Positions 49,421 through 60,177 of a DNA stretch of 64,000 nucleotides are shown here, piece by piece. The notes beneath the pieces were generated by a model. The model did no database searches. It worked only from the letters and a program-made list of their open reading frames with translations, and had not been told where the DNA came from. Within the stretch, counting starts at the first letter, position 1; the number at the start of each line of letters is the position of its first letter. The stretch is from contig CM035807.1 of NCBI GenBank assembly GCA_020466095.1, positions 95,944,742-96,008,741 on the forward strand, given 5' to 3'. The stretch is from Chlorops oryzae. Taxonomy: Eukaryota > Arthropoda > Insecta > Diptera > Chloropidae. The translations under genes were made by a program, and so were the position numbers.

Positions 49421-50356
49421 ATATATACTGGCAATAATTATATATTTTGTTTCCAAATTTTTAGTAATTGATTTTTAAAACTTAATTTTTTTTGGAGGCG
49501 TGCCAAAGTTAACCGGATCATCTAGTCTTGTACATAAAAATCTGACATTAATAGACATTTAGTAAAAGCCATTGAAATTGAAAATCATCATATATTTTAT
49601 CTTAAAGTCAACTCTTAATTCATAGTAAACTATGTTTTAACTCAGCGCTGATAACTTAATAATATTAATGTTCGGTACATTTTTGATCTGCCTGAAACTC
49701 ACTAAAACATATTTCCCTTAAGAATCTAAAGTACAAATATTTAAGTTACGCTCAACAAAATGTTTCTGAGCCTTTGTAGTTATATAATTTCAAATTCATT
49801 TTTTACAGTGGACTTCTTAATTTTGTTCAAAAAGAAAAAAAATTTGCATATATTTAAACTCAAGGGGTGAATTCAGGCTAAATGATTTTTACAATTTTTC
49901 CCTTGACCTAAAAAATTTGAATATTCATAAATGAACAAACATACATGAATAAGTACGAGATGCATGTTGGTGTGTAAAATTACATAAAAGTCTTGTTACC
50001 CGTTGAAAATTTTCTATTATTAAGACAAAGTTTGCTGACAAAAACCAAATTTGCACGCGCTGAAATTATTCATTGACCTTCCGTTTCCGGAAAGTGAAGT
50101 TGCATTTTAAATAGGCACCGGAAGTGAAAGTTGGCAAGTTGTGCGCTTTTCAGCGGCCCATGTACTTCCGGCTGCATTGTTGCCGTACAAAATGATTGCG
50201 AAAGCATAAATTGATGTGCTCTGTCGCTAAAGAGACAAGAATATTTTGAACGATTATCGCACCACCAGTGAGCTTATCGTGGAGTGTTAAATACAGTTTT
50301 TCTCCTCGAATTGTCAGACATTTAATTTGACTTAAAAAAAGTCTAAAAATAATTCC

Positions 50357-50567
50357 ATATATGGGCATTTCCAAACGGACGCGACACTTAAATGATCAAT
50401 TTTAAGCCCCGCATTCAAGTATGCGGTAAATAGTACTTTTGCTTCTCAATACTTTCGTGCAGCTTATGCGGATTTTTATATTTTTCAGTTTCTATCCAGT
50501 CCCGAATGGCAATTAGCTATATACGGACGCTACAAAAAGTTTACTTTTCCTAGAAATGCCCATATAT
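50357..50567. mobile_element. Small MITE-like inverted-repeat element, about 211 bp
   Basis: ATATATGGGCATTTC (50357-50371) is inverted at 50553-50567, and the CGGACGC motif just inside the left end recurs next to the right end. TATA flanks suggest a TA target. No coding capacity. Confidence 0.5.
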
Positions 50568-51346
50568 TATAAATATAGAATCTATTATCAAGGCAAAGCA
50601 ATCAATTTCAATAAATTTTTTTTTGCATCAAAGTTATCTGAAGACGTATGAACACAACTTGATGAGCATTCAAAACATCAAAGTCGAATAGATCAAAAAG
50701 ATAAGTGCCTTATGTTGCTATATTACTGCTAAGGTGGCCGAATCAATTGACTTTGAAATTTCACTTTAAGGACATAATGTTCTTTGAAATTTAATCGTAA
50801 CATAATTATTTATTTTTAATTGAAAAGAAATTTAAGGCTTCAATTTCATTTTTTAATTTTCTAAACGTCCTTTTCAAGTGCAGATTAATTTGAAAGACTA
50901 CCCGCTTTTCACGTTATTTGTTTGCTATTTTTATTTATTTATTTTTTTTTTAATTTTTTTTTAATTTTCAAGAGCTATCACTTCTGCGAGGGATTTTCAA
51001 TTTGTCAGGACTAAGAAAACTTTGAAGCAGTGCTGAAGCAACAAAAACCGGCAATACTCCCGGTCTTTCCTCTAGAGTATTACGATGGACATCAATGCGC
51101 TTAAGCTTTGCATGCTCTAAAAAAAGTTGATTTTTCGATTTTGACAGGCTCACATTTTGAAATGGGACTAACCTTGCTCCTCAACAGGGTTCCTTTTGCT
51201 TTATGATCAAAAAGGATTAATATATTATATTAAAGGGAATGTTGATGGCTACTTAGCTGGAAAGTAGCTTTCAAGATTTCATTGACCCTTATGCGTGACA
51301 ATCATAGATTAAATAATTCTTTTAGCTGACTTCCTGAGCTTTCAGC

Positions 51347-51423
51347 TATATCTTAATCAAAATTTGAAATCATTAATTAACGATTAGTTAATGATTATGA
51401 TCTCAAATATTGATTAAGATATA
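51347..51423. repeat. 77-base imperfect hairpin
   Basis: TATATCTTAATCAA at the left pairs with TTGATTAAGATATA at the right, and much of the interior (TTTGAAATCATTAA / TTAATGATTATGATCTCAAA) also pairs. The DNA is very AT-rich. It could be a MITE relic or a small-RNA hairpin. Confidence 0.55.
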
Positions 51424-54400
51424 CATGCATATAATTCACTTAATAAAAACCATTTTCAATACCTGCTTAAAGTCCAAGAGCCGTACCCTAAAAAATTCAA
51501 TATCATTCCAGTTACTTAGAATCAGAAACTTTTTATCCTTCGACGAAAAAAAGTTCAATTTTCTTTTCACTCTACTTTTTTGATTCTCTAGAACTATATC
51601 TAAACAAGCTCTTAACTTAAAAGCCACAAATCCAACTAATTTATGATGCAAATAGCCTAAAAGAAGTGCCAAGGAAATAAAGGCAAATAAGAAAATCTCG
51701 GAAAATTTAAATACAAATACAAAATGAAAACTAAAAACAGAAACAAAAACCAAAACAAAAAAAAAAAAAAACAGTAGGACCGAATCTACTTACAGGATTA
51801 CAAAATGAAATCAGTAAGAAGACACTCCAACTTGAGTGGAAGTAGAAGACAAATTGTTTTTTAAATGAATTCAATAAAGCAATAAAGAATGTTTCTCGGT
51901 GTAGTGTGGCCGTGAGCTACAGAGCCACGGCAATGGCCCACTAAGAGGATGCATTGAAATATCCATAAAAACAACATGGAGAACAACAAGTAGAACGATA
52001 AGGATAACAAGTTTGATAACAATACCAGCCAAGCAGAATCGCAAACAACTTCAACCGAGAATGAAACTTTAACTCTGGCTGAAAAATACTGAAAAGCGAA
52101 AACAGTGCCAAGAACAGTGAAAGCCAAGCAGAACAACAAAAATTTGAAGGAAGTCATCTCGACTTATTTGCATTCTCAATTTGCATATGTGTGGGTGTGG
52201 AATACAACGTGTAAAAGCTGTCATATGGGGACGTAAATGTTTCGTTTGTGGGCGAAAAATGAAGGTAAAGATTGAGCACAGTCAAATTTTCAGCACTGAG
52301 ACCGAAAGAAGAAAAGATTATTATTAAGAAACAAGAAGAAAGAAAAAAATAAAACAGAAAACATATAAAATTTATATGTGAGAATAATTCAACGAAAAAC
52401 GAAAGGGAAGAAACAGAAATAAGTAATCAAGCAAACGGCAGCTGAAATAACGTAAAATGCTTATTGATGGCGTAAAACGTGCAAAGGGAATAGGAAGCGA
52501 AAGGAAGGAAATGATGAAGATAAAATAAAAAGAAAATTATTGCAAACATCAATCAAAAATAGTTGAATTTTTCTTCCTCTTCTTTTTTTATGCAAATCTC
52601 TTGAGAACGTTTATTTACATATGTAAATACGTGCATACATACATATGCATGTAGATATGTAGGCGCATGTATACAAATTGATGCATGAAATCTCGATGGA
52701 ATGAGAAATCAAAAAGAAGAAGCATCGCATTTTTTTGACTAGATAGACTTTCGCTGAAATTTCGTAAGACGCGACAATGTTTCTTGTGGTTTTGTTCTTG
52801 GTTTTTAGGGAAATTATACCCATGTTGTATCGATTTTCGTAGAATTTATTTTATTTACTCTAGGCATCCGGAATTCCATGGCTTCTAAGAGATTCGTCGC
52901 ATTTTACATGCCTACAGCTCTGTTATTCAACTCTGAAACGACAGATAATCCTCAAATGCCTTCTCGAATTCCAGTTAAAGAAAATCCAATTTGATTTGAG
53001 TCATTCTTCGTAGAGTTGTAGGAAATACAGAAATATGTCTTCTGAATATTTCCAGTGGTAAATTTATGCATGGAGTTCGGTATGGAAGAATACTGCTCTG
53101 ATTGCCATTGAAATTAAACTTCGTACACACACACACACATACAATACCACATTTTTGAATTTAAAGGTAATTCCAGGAACATGAGGCCATGCATTGAAAT
53201 CAAACAAATTTCTAGCGGATTTTACGCATCTTAAAATCAAATCAAAAATTTCTCATTAAAATTATACAAACAAGCACATCATCGACATGAATTTAAGAAG
53301 AGATTATCTAATACGAAATTTTCAAGGATCCTATTGAAATTTCTGAGGCGATGAAATCTATCATAACAATTGCTTTTTCTTCCAACTCGAGGCTTCGGAT
53401 CGTTTGACTCATAAGTTATTAGAAAGTGAGATACTATAGTTAAGCCGATTTCGAGTCGATATACTTCGGAAAGAATGTAGCCAAAAGAAATTATAATCCA
53501 TTTTGAATGTAGTTTTTTGTAAAATATACTCCAGCTTTTCAAAAAGCTCAAAAATTCACAAAATCAATTTCGATCTTATTTAATTCCTTCACTCATTGGA
53601 GCCTAATAACTTGAAGTGATAAAAGTCTTTTTGACTGCCTTGCAAAAATGTATAAAGAGAAAACCCCATCAGGTTAGATAGAAAGTATTATCGTTTCGAA
53701 TTTTCTACATGTCAATTTACTTTGACATGCCATATATTATAGCGGAAGGATTAGACAAGAGGATATCACTTTCGAGGTTTAAGAATAGTATTTTTGAATT
53801 TTCGAAAAAACATTCTTGTACTTCGAAACACATTCCCCAGAGCCAGCAGTCAAACAATCCGAGCAATCGAGATCCCTCTTCGTCATCGACCTTCGTCGAT
53901 TAGTTTCCATTCTGTTTCGCTTTATACAAAATTTGGTTTCAGCTCATAACAAACATAATAAAGCGCTCAAAACGATGAAAAATGTCCGTTAAATTGTCCA
54001 TATTAACGCAGCTGGAAAATGTTCTTAAAATATCTGTCTAGTACCCAAAAAATCATTTTATTAACATTTTCATTCATTGATTTTTTAATTGTAGTTAATG
54101 AATACGAAGAAAAAAATATTTTTAGTCAGTGATATCGTGTAACAGACACTTAAGAGAAAGAAACAGCAATCTACAAGCGAAAAAGTCCAAAGAAAATTTT
54201 TAGCTTTACGTACAGAAGAAAACACGATCAATTTTTTTTTTCTATAAGAGATTTTTTTAACTGCTCTTAATTCTCTCACCACTAGGACTCTGAACAAATT
54301 CTGCAAGAGCAGGCTAATTTTTTTAATACTTCAAATTGGGATAGAGCATGTACAGGAGGGCATTGGTATATTTTTACGTGGATAAAAATGAAATAAAATA

Positions 54401-54491
54401 ATGAAACGAACACTCGTTTCCGTTCATGGAAGAATCTCTTAAAGTTCATCGAAATATAGAGAGAAATAAAGTTCTTTTCAAACCCACTCAC

Positions 54492-54704
54492 CTCAGCATT
54501 ATCTAGCTAACGATGCATTTCGTTGAACACAAAATGGACGACTTCTTCTTAATAGTTCGCGAGCGCCAAGCGGAGTGAAAGAGAGAGCAACTATTTTATA
54601 CGCATCGAAACGAATTTACTCACGCGTACACTATTCACACTAAACACTTCGCGATCAATGACTCCCGATAAACGACCGAACAGCGACGCGTGCAAAACAA
54701 GACT
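54492..54704 (-). other. Candidate first exon (mainly 5' UTR) of an unidentified minus-strand transcript
   Basis: From the predicted start at 54704 to a consensus donor (GAG|GTGAGT, intron starting at 54491) there are 213 bases of relatively GC-rich sequence unlike its AT-rich surroundings. Two short upstream ATGs run quickly into stops. A third, ATGCTGAG at 54499, runs straight into the donor and could start a coding region continued in a downstream exon below 54491. I could not identify that exon, so the product is unknown; a long non-coding RNA is equally possible. A TATAAAA at about 54602-54596 could define an alternative start further down. Confidence 0.4.
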
Positions 54705-54706
54705 GA
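54672..54706 (-). promoter_or_regulatory. Core promoter: Inr (TCAGTC) with DPE at +28
   Basis: On the minus strand TCAGTC (54706-54701) fits the arthropod initiator, with A+1 at 54704. Exactly at +28 to +33 (54677-54672) stands GGTCGT, a full match to the DPE consensus RGWYVT. This precise spacing is the known functional requirement for Inr/DPE promoters in flies. There is no TATA box about 30 bases upstream of 54704, as expected for DPE promoters. Confidence 0.5.
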
Positions 54707-56639
54707 AGGCTCTAGCTTGGCTTGAGGTAGGCAGGTAAGCAAATGAGAAGTATCAAAGTCCGAAAAATAATAAATCCCACACAGCGAGCGCAGTTATAAA
54801 ATTTTCGCTTATTTCGGTCTTTGTTTGGTTGTTGTTGCAATTTAGCAAATTCAAATGCACTCCACTTGCTAATTTGGTTTTTAAGGTGATGTTTTTGTTT
54901 TTGTTTTTTTGTTTCTGTTTTTGTTTTTTTTTCTTTTTGTTTTTGTTTTATTCGAATGCTTGCTTTGTAAGTGAAGAATATTTTGAGCTGTGTATGTTTG
55001 GCTGTGTTTATTGATATATTGACTTCCTCTTTTTAAAAGAATTTAATTTATTCTTATGCAGGAAAAGGAACTTTTTTTTCAAAATCAATTATAGAAATGA
55101 TCGGAATGCCTACGAAAGCCATTTAAAATATTTTGAAACTCTCATACTCAAGGTTAACGCGAATATAATTTTGCGGGGAACAGGGTCCGATCCAGGACTT
55201 ATGCTCTGGGCAAGGTCAATATTTGCTGCCCCAATGATAGCACTATTTATTCCACTTACTAACTTACTTATTGCTGTCCTCTTCTCCTTGTGAAGCATAG
55301 GCCTCTACCATAACTACATAGATCTAAACGTTACTCTATTAGGTACTTCGCGGCATATATCATTCCACTACAGTGGTTCAAACAGAAGAATTTAAGTCTA
55401 CCATCGGTTGGATTTGTCCCACAATCTAACAGTATTAGGCACTAACAAATTTTTCAACATTTTTCTACCCCATTCGAAGTGTTGTAGCTTTAGTTATTAA
55501 GCAAAAATTGAAGCCACCAAAAATTGAATAAAATAAACTTAAATCACCGACAGTCGAAATACTTTAATAAACGTCAATTAAGCTTAACTGTATGTCATAT
55601 TAATTGACATTCAGCAACGAAATCTTTGGAGAAAGCTCATTGCGTTTTATTGTACATTCCCGTATTTAAACGAGTCTATCTATGTATGTGTGTGTAACCA
55701 GTGACTGTGGAATACATTTGCCACGCGATTAACGTTCGTCCACGAATGAATAAGCCTCTTTTACAGTCGTTACTTATTGTTCGAATTTTATGCACGATTA
55801 GCGACATTCATTGTTAAATTATGATAAATAAGATTGAAAGACAATTGTCAATAAAGCATCGCAGTGGCCGGATCGCAAAATTTACGGATAGTGAAAACAG
55901 AGGAAATATAAAAATATAAATAAAAAATTTTAAATAAAATATGAAATGGAATGCGCGACATAAAGCCAATAAAAGGGCTTTTAAAACAAGAGCAGAAGCA
56001 AAAGTAAAAACGTTCAAACCAAAAAAAAAAAAAAAAAACAGAAAGAAAACAACAAAAAAGCCGTTAAACTTCTACCGAGCCTCGGATAAAATGGAATGGA
56101 AAAAGTTTTTCTGTTCTCCTTGTCGTTGCCAGCTTTTATAAAATACTATGGAGGCGAGCAAAAAGATATATAAATAAAGTATAATGAAATTATACGCCCC
56201 ATAATGCTTGCTACTTGATTATGGATCCATGAGCATGAGCGGAAGAGAAAAGACCAATCATTTATGTAAGTCTATTGTCCTGAAAGTCTTGGCATTAAAT
56301 TCAGTATTCCTGCGTGTTGATGACGGCAACAGATGCTCGCAAAGCACTTATCAATGGTTATGGCATAAATTGACGTTCTCAACGATGCGTCCCCCATTGT
56401 AGGCGTTGTGTGCATGCCGTGTCTTCTTTTCTTAAGCTGCCTTGGCTACTGTCTTTTCTCTTTACTTATTTTAAATGGCATCGATACTGTGTTTTTGTTT
56501 CAGCTCATTTGCTTGTACATAATCGACAAACACGAATGAGTGCGAAAATTTTATGAATTATGAAAGCATAACTAGGGAGCTGTGCTTTCGAACCGATATG
56601 ACTTCAAGTGTGTATCTCTCAGTCTCTCCGTACATCTCT

Positions 56640-56676
<37 letters not shown>

Positions 56677-59009
56677 ATACATTCCCGCTTAATACGATAA
56701 TAATGGCCGTGTATGAAAGGAACATGTTGAACCGTTGTGCAACGTACAAAAGGGAAAATTAAATGGGATTTATTCATACTTATGGCGCTTAAGTCGGTAA
56801 AATCACATAACGAGGACTTTATAAAAAAGGCAAGTATGAAAAGTGGTTGCCTGAATGGAGAGAATGAATACGTTGGGATTATAATAAAATTATTTGATCT
56901 GATTGTATCTTTGATAGTAAGGAGGTTAAGTTTTTTTTTTTACTTATTTTAAAGAAGGCAAATCCTCTTTAAATCTCTGTGGAAGAGAAGAATGAGAAGG
57001 ATGTTCCTTAGGTATTTTTTGCAATTTAATCTCAAAGTCTTAGACAGAAAGTTTATAAGAAAACCCTCAAGATATAATTTCTAAATAATATACAGGTCCT
57101 GAATTTTCTTATAAGCTCACAAAAAAAAACCTTAGTACTGACTGAACGTAACTTAATCCAAGATTTTTCACAGTAGCTAGGTACATTCTACAGCTTTCCA
57201 ATGGATAAGTACCTATATGATTTGCTACAGTGCAGGCAATCATGAATTTTCCTTTTTTCAAAGAATTCAACTCTCAAAAGCCAAAGTCCAGTTGGCCGTT
57301 GGGGTTGATAGCACTTGTACTGCAAGGAAGCAAATATTTTTTTATGGTACGACATGGTAGGTGCCTACAAAAGGTCAACTTTGTGCCTTCAACGTAGCAT
57401 CCTTACGAATCCTTACACAATTGTTATTAGAGACGATCGATGCAACATTATGGCTGCTTGGTATCATCATAATTTTTCATTCAAAGCTTCAAGATATAAA
57501 GTTCATAAATGTTAGAGCATGACCAGGTCTTAATTATGCGCATAACCTGTGATTATGATGGAAGCATGCATCAAAGCTGACATGGATAAGGAAAAGGAAC
57601 AAAATGAATGCATTTTCATTGAAGTAATAAATGAATTGCAGCCTTTTAGGCCAGCAAGCTTTAATTGGTATATTTTGAGTATTTTCAAAAATTTAAGGGA
57701 AAATGCAAAGAAAATTTCTTAAAGGTTTTTCAATATTCGTACGTACATACATACATCTATACATCCATACATACTTATATATGTATATGTGATTTTGTTA
57801 ATATCTTATGACAACGAGGAGTATCGACGATTGCTTTACGCATCAAGCGTGCTTGGAATTTTAAAATGGCATTTACATTTGAACAAAAAACTGGAAGAGG
57901 CACCAAAGTACCATTAGGCGTCAACAGGCAATGCAACATCGGAACTGCTGTGAACGCCATCTACCCTCGTGTGAAAGAGTCAGCTTGTTTCTACGCCCAT
58001 TAAATTTCTGTTCAAACTTTGTCGTCAATTTAAAGCTAGCCATATTACGTGGTTATGATATTCGCATCCGCTTTTTCGCCTTACACACACACCAAAACAA
58101 ACAAAAAAAAAACCCAAAATCTTTCCAATTACGTTTCAAAGTGTGCTTCAAAAATACCACAAAAAAATGAGCGTCAAAACATTTGAGTATGTTTAACCAC
58201 TTTCCCTACTCCGTAGTCCGTACTCCAGACGAGGAGCACAAACAGGCGCACACACACTCACACCCACAGGGCGCCTAAATGCCACTGCCCCAAAAAAACG
58301 TTCTCGTTTAGGCCATTAGAACGACTTTGGCCATTATTGTAAGCGTCGAAATTGTTTTGGCCAAAAATTTTACTTCTGGGCATAAAAGTTTCTTCTTATT
58401 CATTTCATGGCGATTACGCTCGTTCAAACGTTTTGTAAAAATTATACAAACTACGTCAGTGTGTGTGCGTGAAGTACGAGTATCTATGCGAGAGTATAAC
58501 GTTCACATAAACAAGGCAAGCGCGCTTGAATATGCCTGTATGTGTGTGTGTGTTTGCCTGAGCATGGGTTTGATGCGGGGAGATGTTGTGCCTACAAAGG
58601 GGAAGAACTGTTTTCAAGTGTACGCTTAGTAGTGCATGGATATGCATTCTTGTTCCAAAAAAAATGTAGGCCAAGTGAGCCATCAAGCCATCTCGCTGCT
58701 TCATTTTGGCTCAACAAAAAAAAAAAAAGAAAAAAAAATGTTAAAAGAGCAAAAATTATGGTGAAAAATCGCAGAATTTTGAAATGTTGAGTCGAGTGTG
58801 CTGTTCGCCTCGTGCTCGATCTGCTTTCATTGCACATTGCACATTGCACTTTTGCGCAGTTTATGGTGATTTGATTCATGCGAAAGCTCGTGCGAAAGCG
58901 CAACATTTTTCTTTGCGGTAATTACTTCGTTCTTAGTTGGTCGCATTTTCTGTTAACACATCTACATGAAATAAATTTTGAAAACATTTCACCAGGCACA
59001 CTGGCATCT
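54705..59009. other. Non-coding stretch
   Basis: Promoter-proximal DNA of the 54704 start, then AT-rich sequence with T/G-rich (TTTTTG)n at 54890-54950, an A18 run (56020), a TG array (56643) and short AC runs. No gene recognised. Confidence 0.45.
56643..56674 (+). repeat. (TG)16 microsatellite
   Basis: Uninterrupted TG run of 32 bases. Confidence 0.95.
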
Positions 59010-59022
59010 ACACATTCAAATG
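59010..59022. repeat. LINE target-site duplication, left copy
   Basis: ACACATTCAAATG directly before the T run (poly(A) of the minus-strand element). It is identical to 60122-60134. Confidence 0.85.
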
Positions 59023-59023
59023 T

Positions 59024-60121
59024 TTTTTTTTTTTTTTTTTTTTTTAACGAGGAGTAAAAGCATCGAAAGCCAAAGTCAGTGAGAGACTTTAACCCTCTAA
59101 ACATCTCCCCTGGTCCGGACGGTTGGAACCTCCTGGAACCACCGTTAAGTAATACGTCAGGAGGCCGTCATGAGCAAATTGCTCAAATCGTCTGTTGTTG
59201 TCGGTCAATTTATGTCCGTCGTTCTGCGCCTCTGATGAGCACAGTTCGTTGGTGGGCCCTTTGACGCTCCTCTGAGCGAAGCTTCGTCATTACACTGGCC
59301 GATGCCGATTTTACTACCGCCCAATTCTCAGCCGTATCGAGCATTTTCCCAACCAGGTTCGCAGCTGTTGGATGCACTCCAAATGCAAGTGCTATTTCCT
59401 CTCTCTCCCTCTCAAAACGCGGGCATTCAAATAGAACATGAGACGCATCTTCAGGGATCTCTGGGCATATGGGGCAAAAAGGATTGTCTTCGTGCTTGAA
59501 CCGATGAAGGTATTTCTTAAAACACCCATGTCCACTGAGAATCTGGGTGAGATAAAAGTCCAGCTCTCCATGCCGTCTTTCTACCCAAGGTTTAATATAG
59601 GGTACCAGAGAATGTGTCCATCTTCCTTTCTCAGAAGTGGTCCACCTGCTTTGCCACTCTTGTAGGCTCCTTACCCGTTCCTGCGCTTTGTTAGTGTATG
59701 TACTCTCATATACGCGTTTGACTTCCCGTATCATGATGTCAATTGGAAGAGTTGCTGCCAAAACCCCAGCTGCATCATCGGATATTGTACGAAATGCACT
59801 GATAATTCGTATGTCACTCAGTCGGCGGACTGAGCGAATACCGCTTATATAGGTACGTTTAAGCGTCGCATCACCCCAGACTGGCGCTGCGTAAAGCAGC
59901 ACAGATGTTGTTACCTTGGCTAGGAGCTTCCTTGTGCTTTCGCGGGGACCTCCAATGTTCGCCATAATACGCGATAGTGCACTATTCACTCTAGACGCCT
60001 TTTTCTCGATTGCCTCGAGGTGGCATTTAAAGCTCATGCGGGAATCGATTCTCACTCCTAAGTAGTCTAAGAATGGGACGGATGTGACTCTATGTGGACC
60101 TGCCTACATCATCTGCCTGTC
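59024..60121 (-). mobile_element. 5'-truncated non-LTR retrotransposon (R1-like), about 1.1 kb with poly(A) tail
   Basis: The element runs on the minus strand from about 60121 to a poly(A) tail that reads as the T run at 59023-59045. Between the ORF stop and the tail lies a 3' UTR of roughly 165 bases. It is flanked by a 13-14 base direct duplication (ACACATTCAAATG) at 59010-59022 and 60122-60134, which proves target-primed insertion and fixes the borders to within a base or two. The insertion site is next to a (GT)n microsatellite. Confidence 0.88.
59210..60103 (-). pseudogene. 5'-truncated R1/Jockey-type LINE: C-terminal part of the reverse-transcriptase ORF
   Basis: An open frame of 297 codons after a stop at 60104-60106, with no proper start. 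The beginning (FLDYLGVRIDSRMSF) is the segment that follows the polymerase core in non-LTR retrotransposons. The region after it (NSALSRIM..., LLYAAPVWGDA) is the usual connection/thumb region. The end carries a CCHC knuckle, C-x2-C-x8-H-x4-C (CPICPEIPEDASHVLFEC; C194, C197, H206, C211 counted from the codon at 60055), typical of the R1 clade. The catalytic YADD motif and the endonuclease are absent because the copy is truncated. No frameshift is visible in the surviving part, so the insertion is probably young. Confidence 0.82.
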
Positions 60122-60134
60122 ACACATTCAAATG
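60122..60134. repeat. LINE target-site duplication, right copy
   Basis: ACACATTCAAATG, identical to the copy at 59010-59022. It is followed by TGTATGC and the (GT)n array, showing the pre-insertion locus. Confidence 0.85.
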
Positions 60135-60138
60135 TGTA

Positions 60139-60141
<3 letters not shown>

Positions 60142-60174
<33 letters not shown>
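60142..60174 (+). repeat. (GT)n microsatellite
   Basis: About 16 GT units next to the LINE insertion site. Confidence 0.95.

Positions 60175-60177
<3 letters not shown>

Larger units (their letters stand above)
49421..54491. other. Non-coding stretch with small inverted repeats
   Basis: Holds the 50357 MITE-like element and the 51347 hairpin. Downstream exons of the minus-strand transcript starting at 54704 should lie below 54491 but were not recognised. Confidence 0.4.

Noticed and set aside
48856..49456. 192- and 191-codon Ser/Leu/Pro-rich frames on the minus strand and Glu/Arg-rich frames on the plus strand
   Set aside because: They are produced by the GA/CT simple repeat; any frame of such a tract stays open.
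51861..52157. 98-codon minus-strand frame starting with a signal-peptide-like MTSFKFLLFCLAFTVLGTVF
   Set aside because: The N-terminus is attractive, but the rest has no family resemblance, disulfide pattern or splice context. Kept only as a note in case RNA evidence appears.
55110..55298. 62-codon minus-strand frame (NSAIIGAANIDLAQSISPGS)
   Set aside because: Looks mildly protein-like but has no homologue I recognise and no splice or promoter context.
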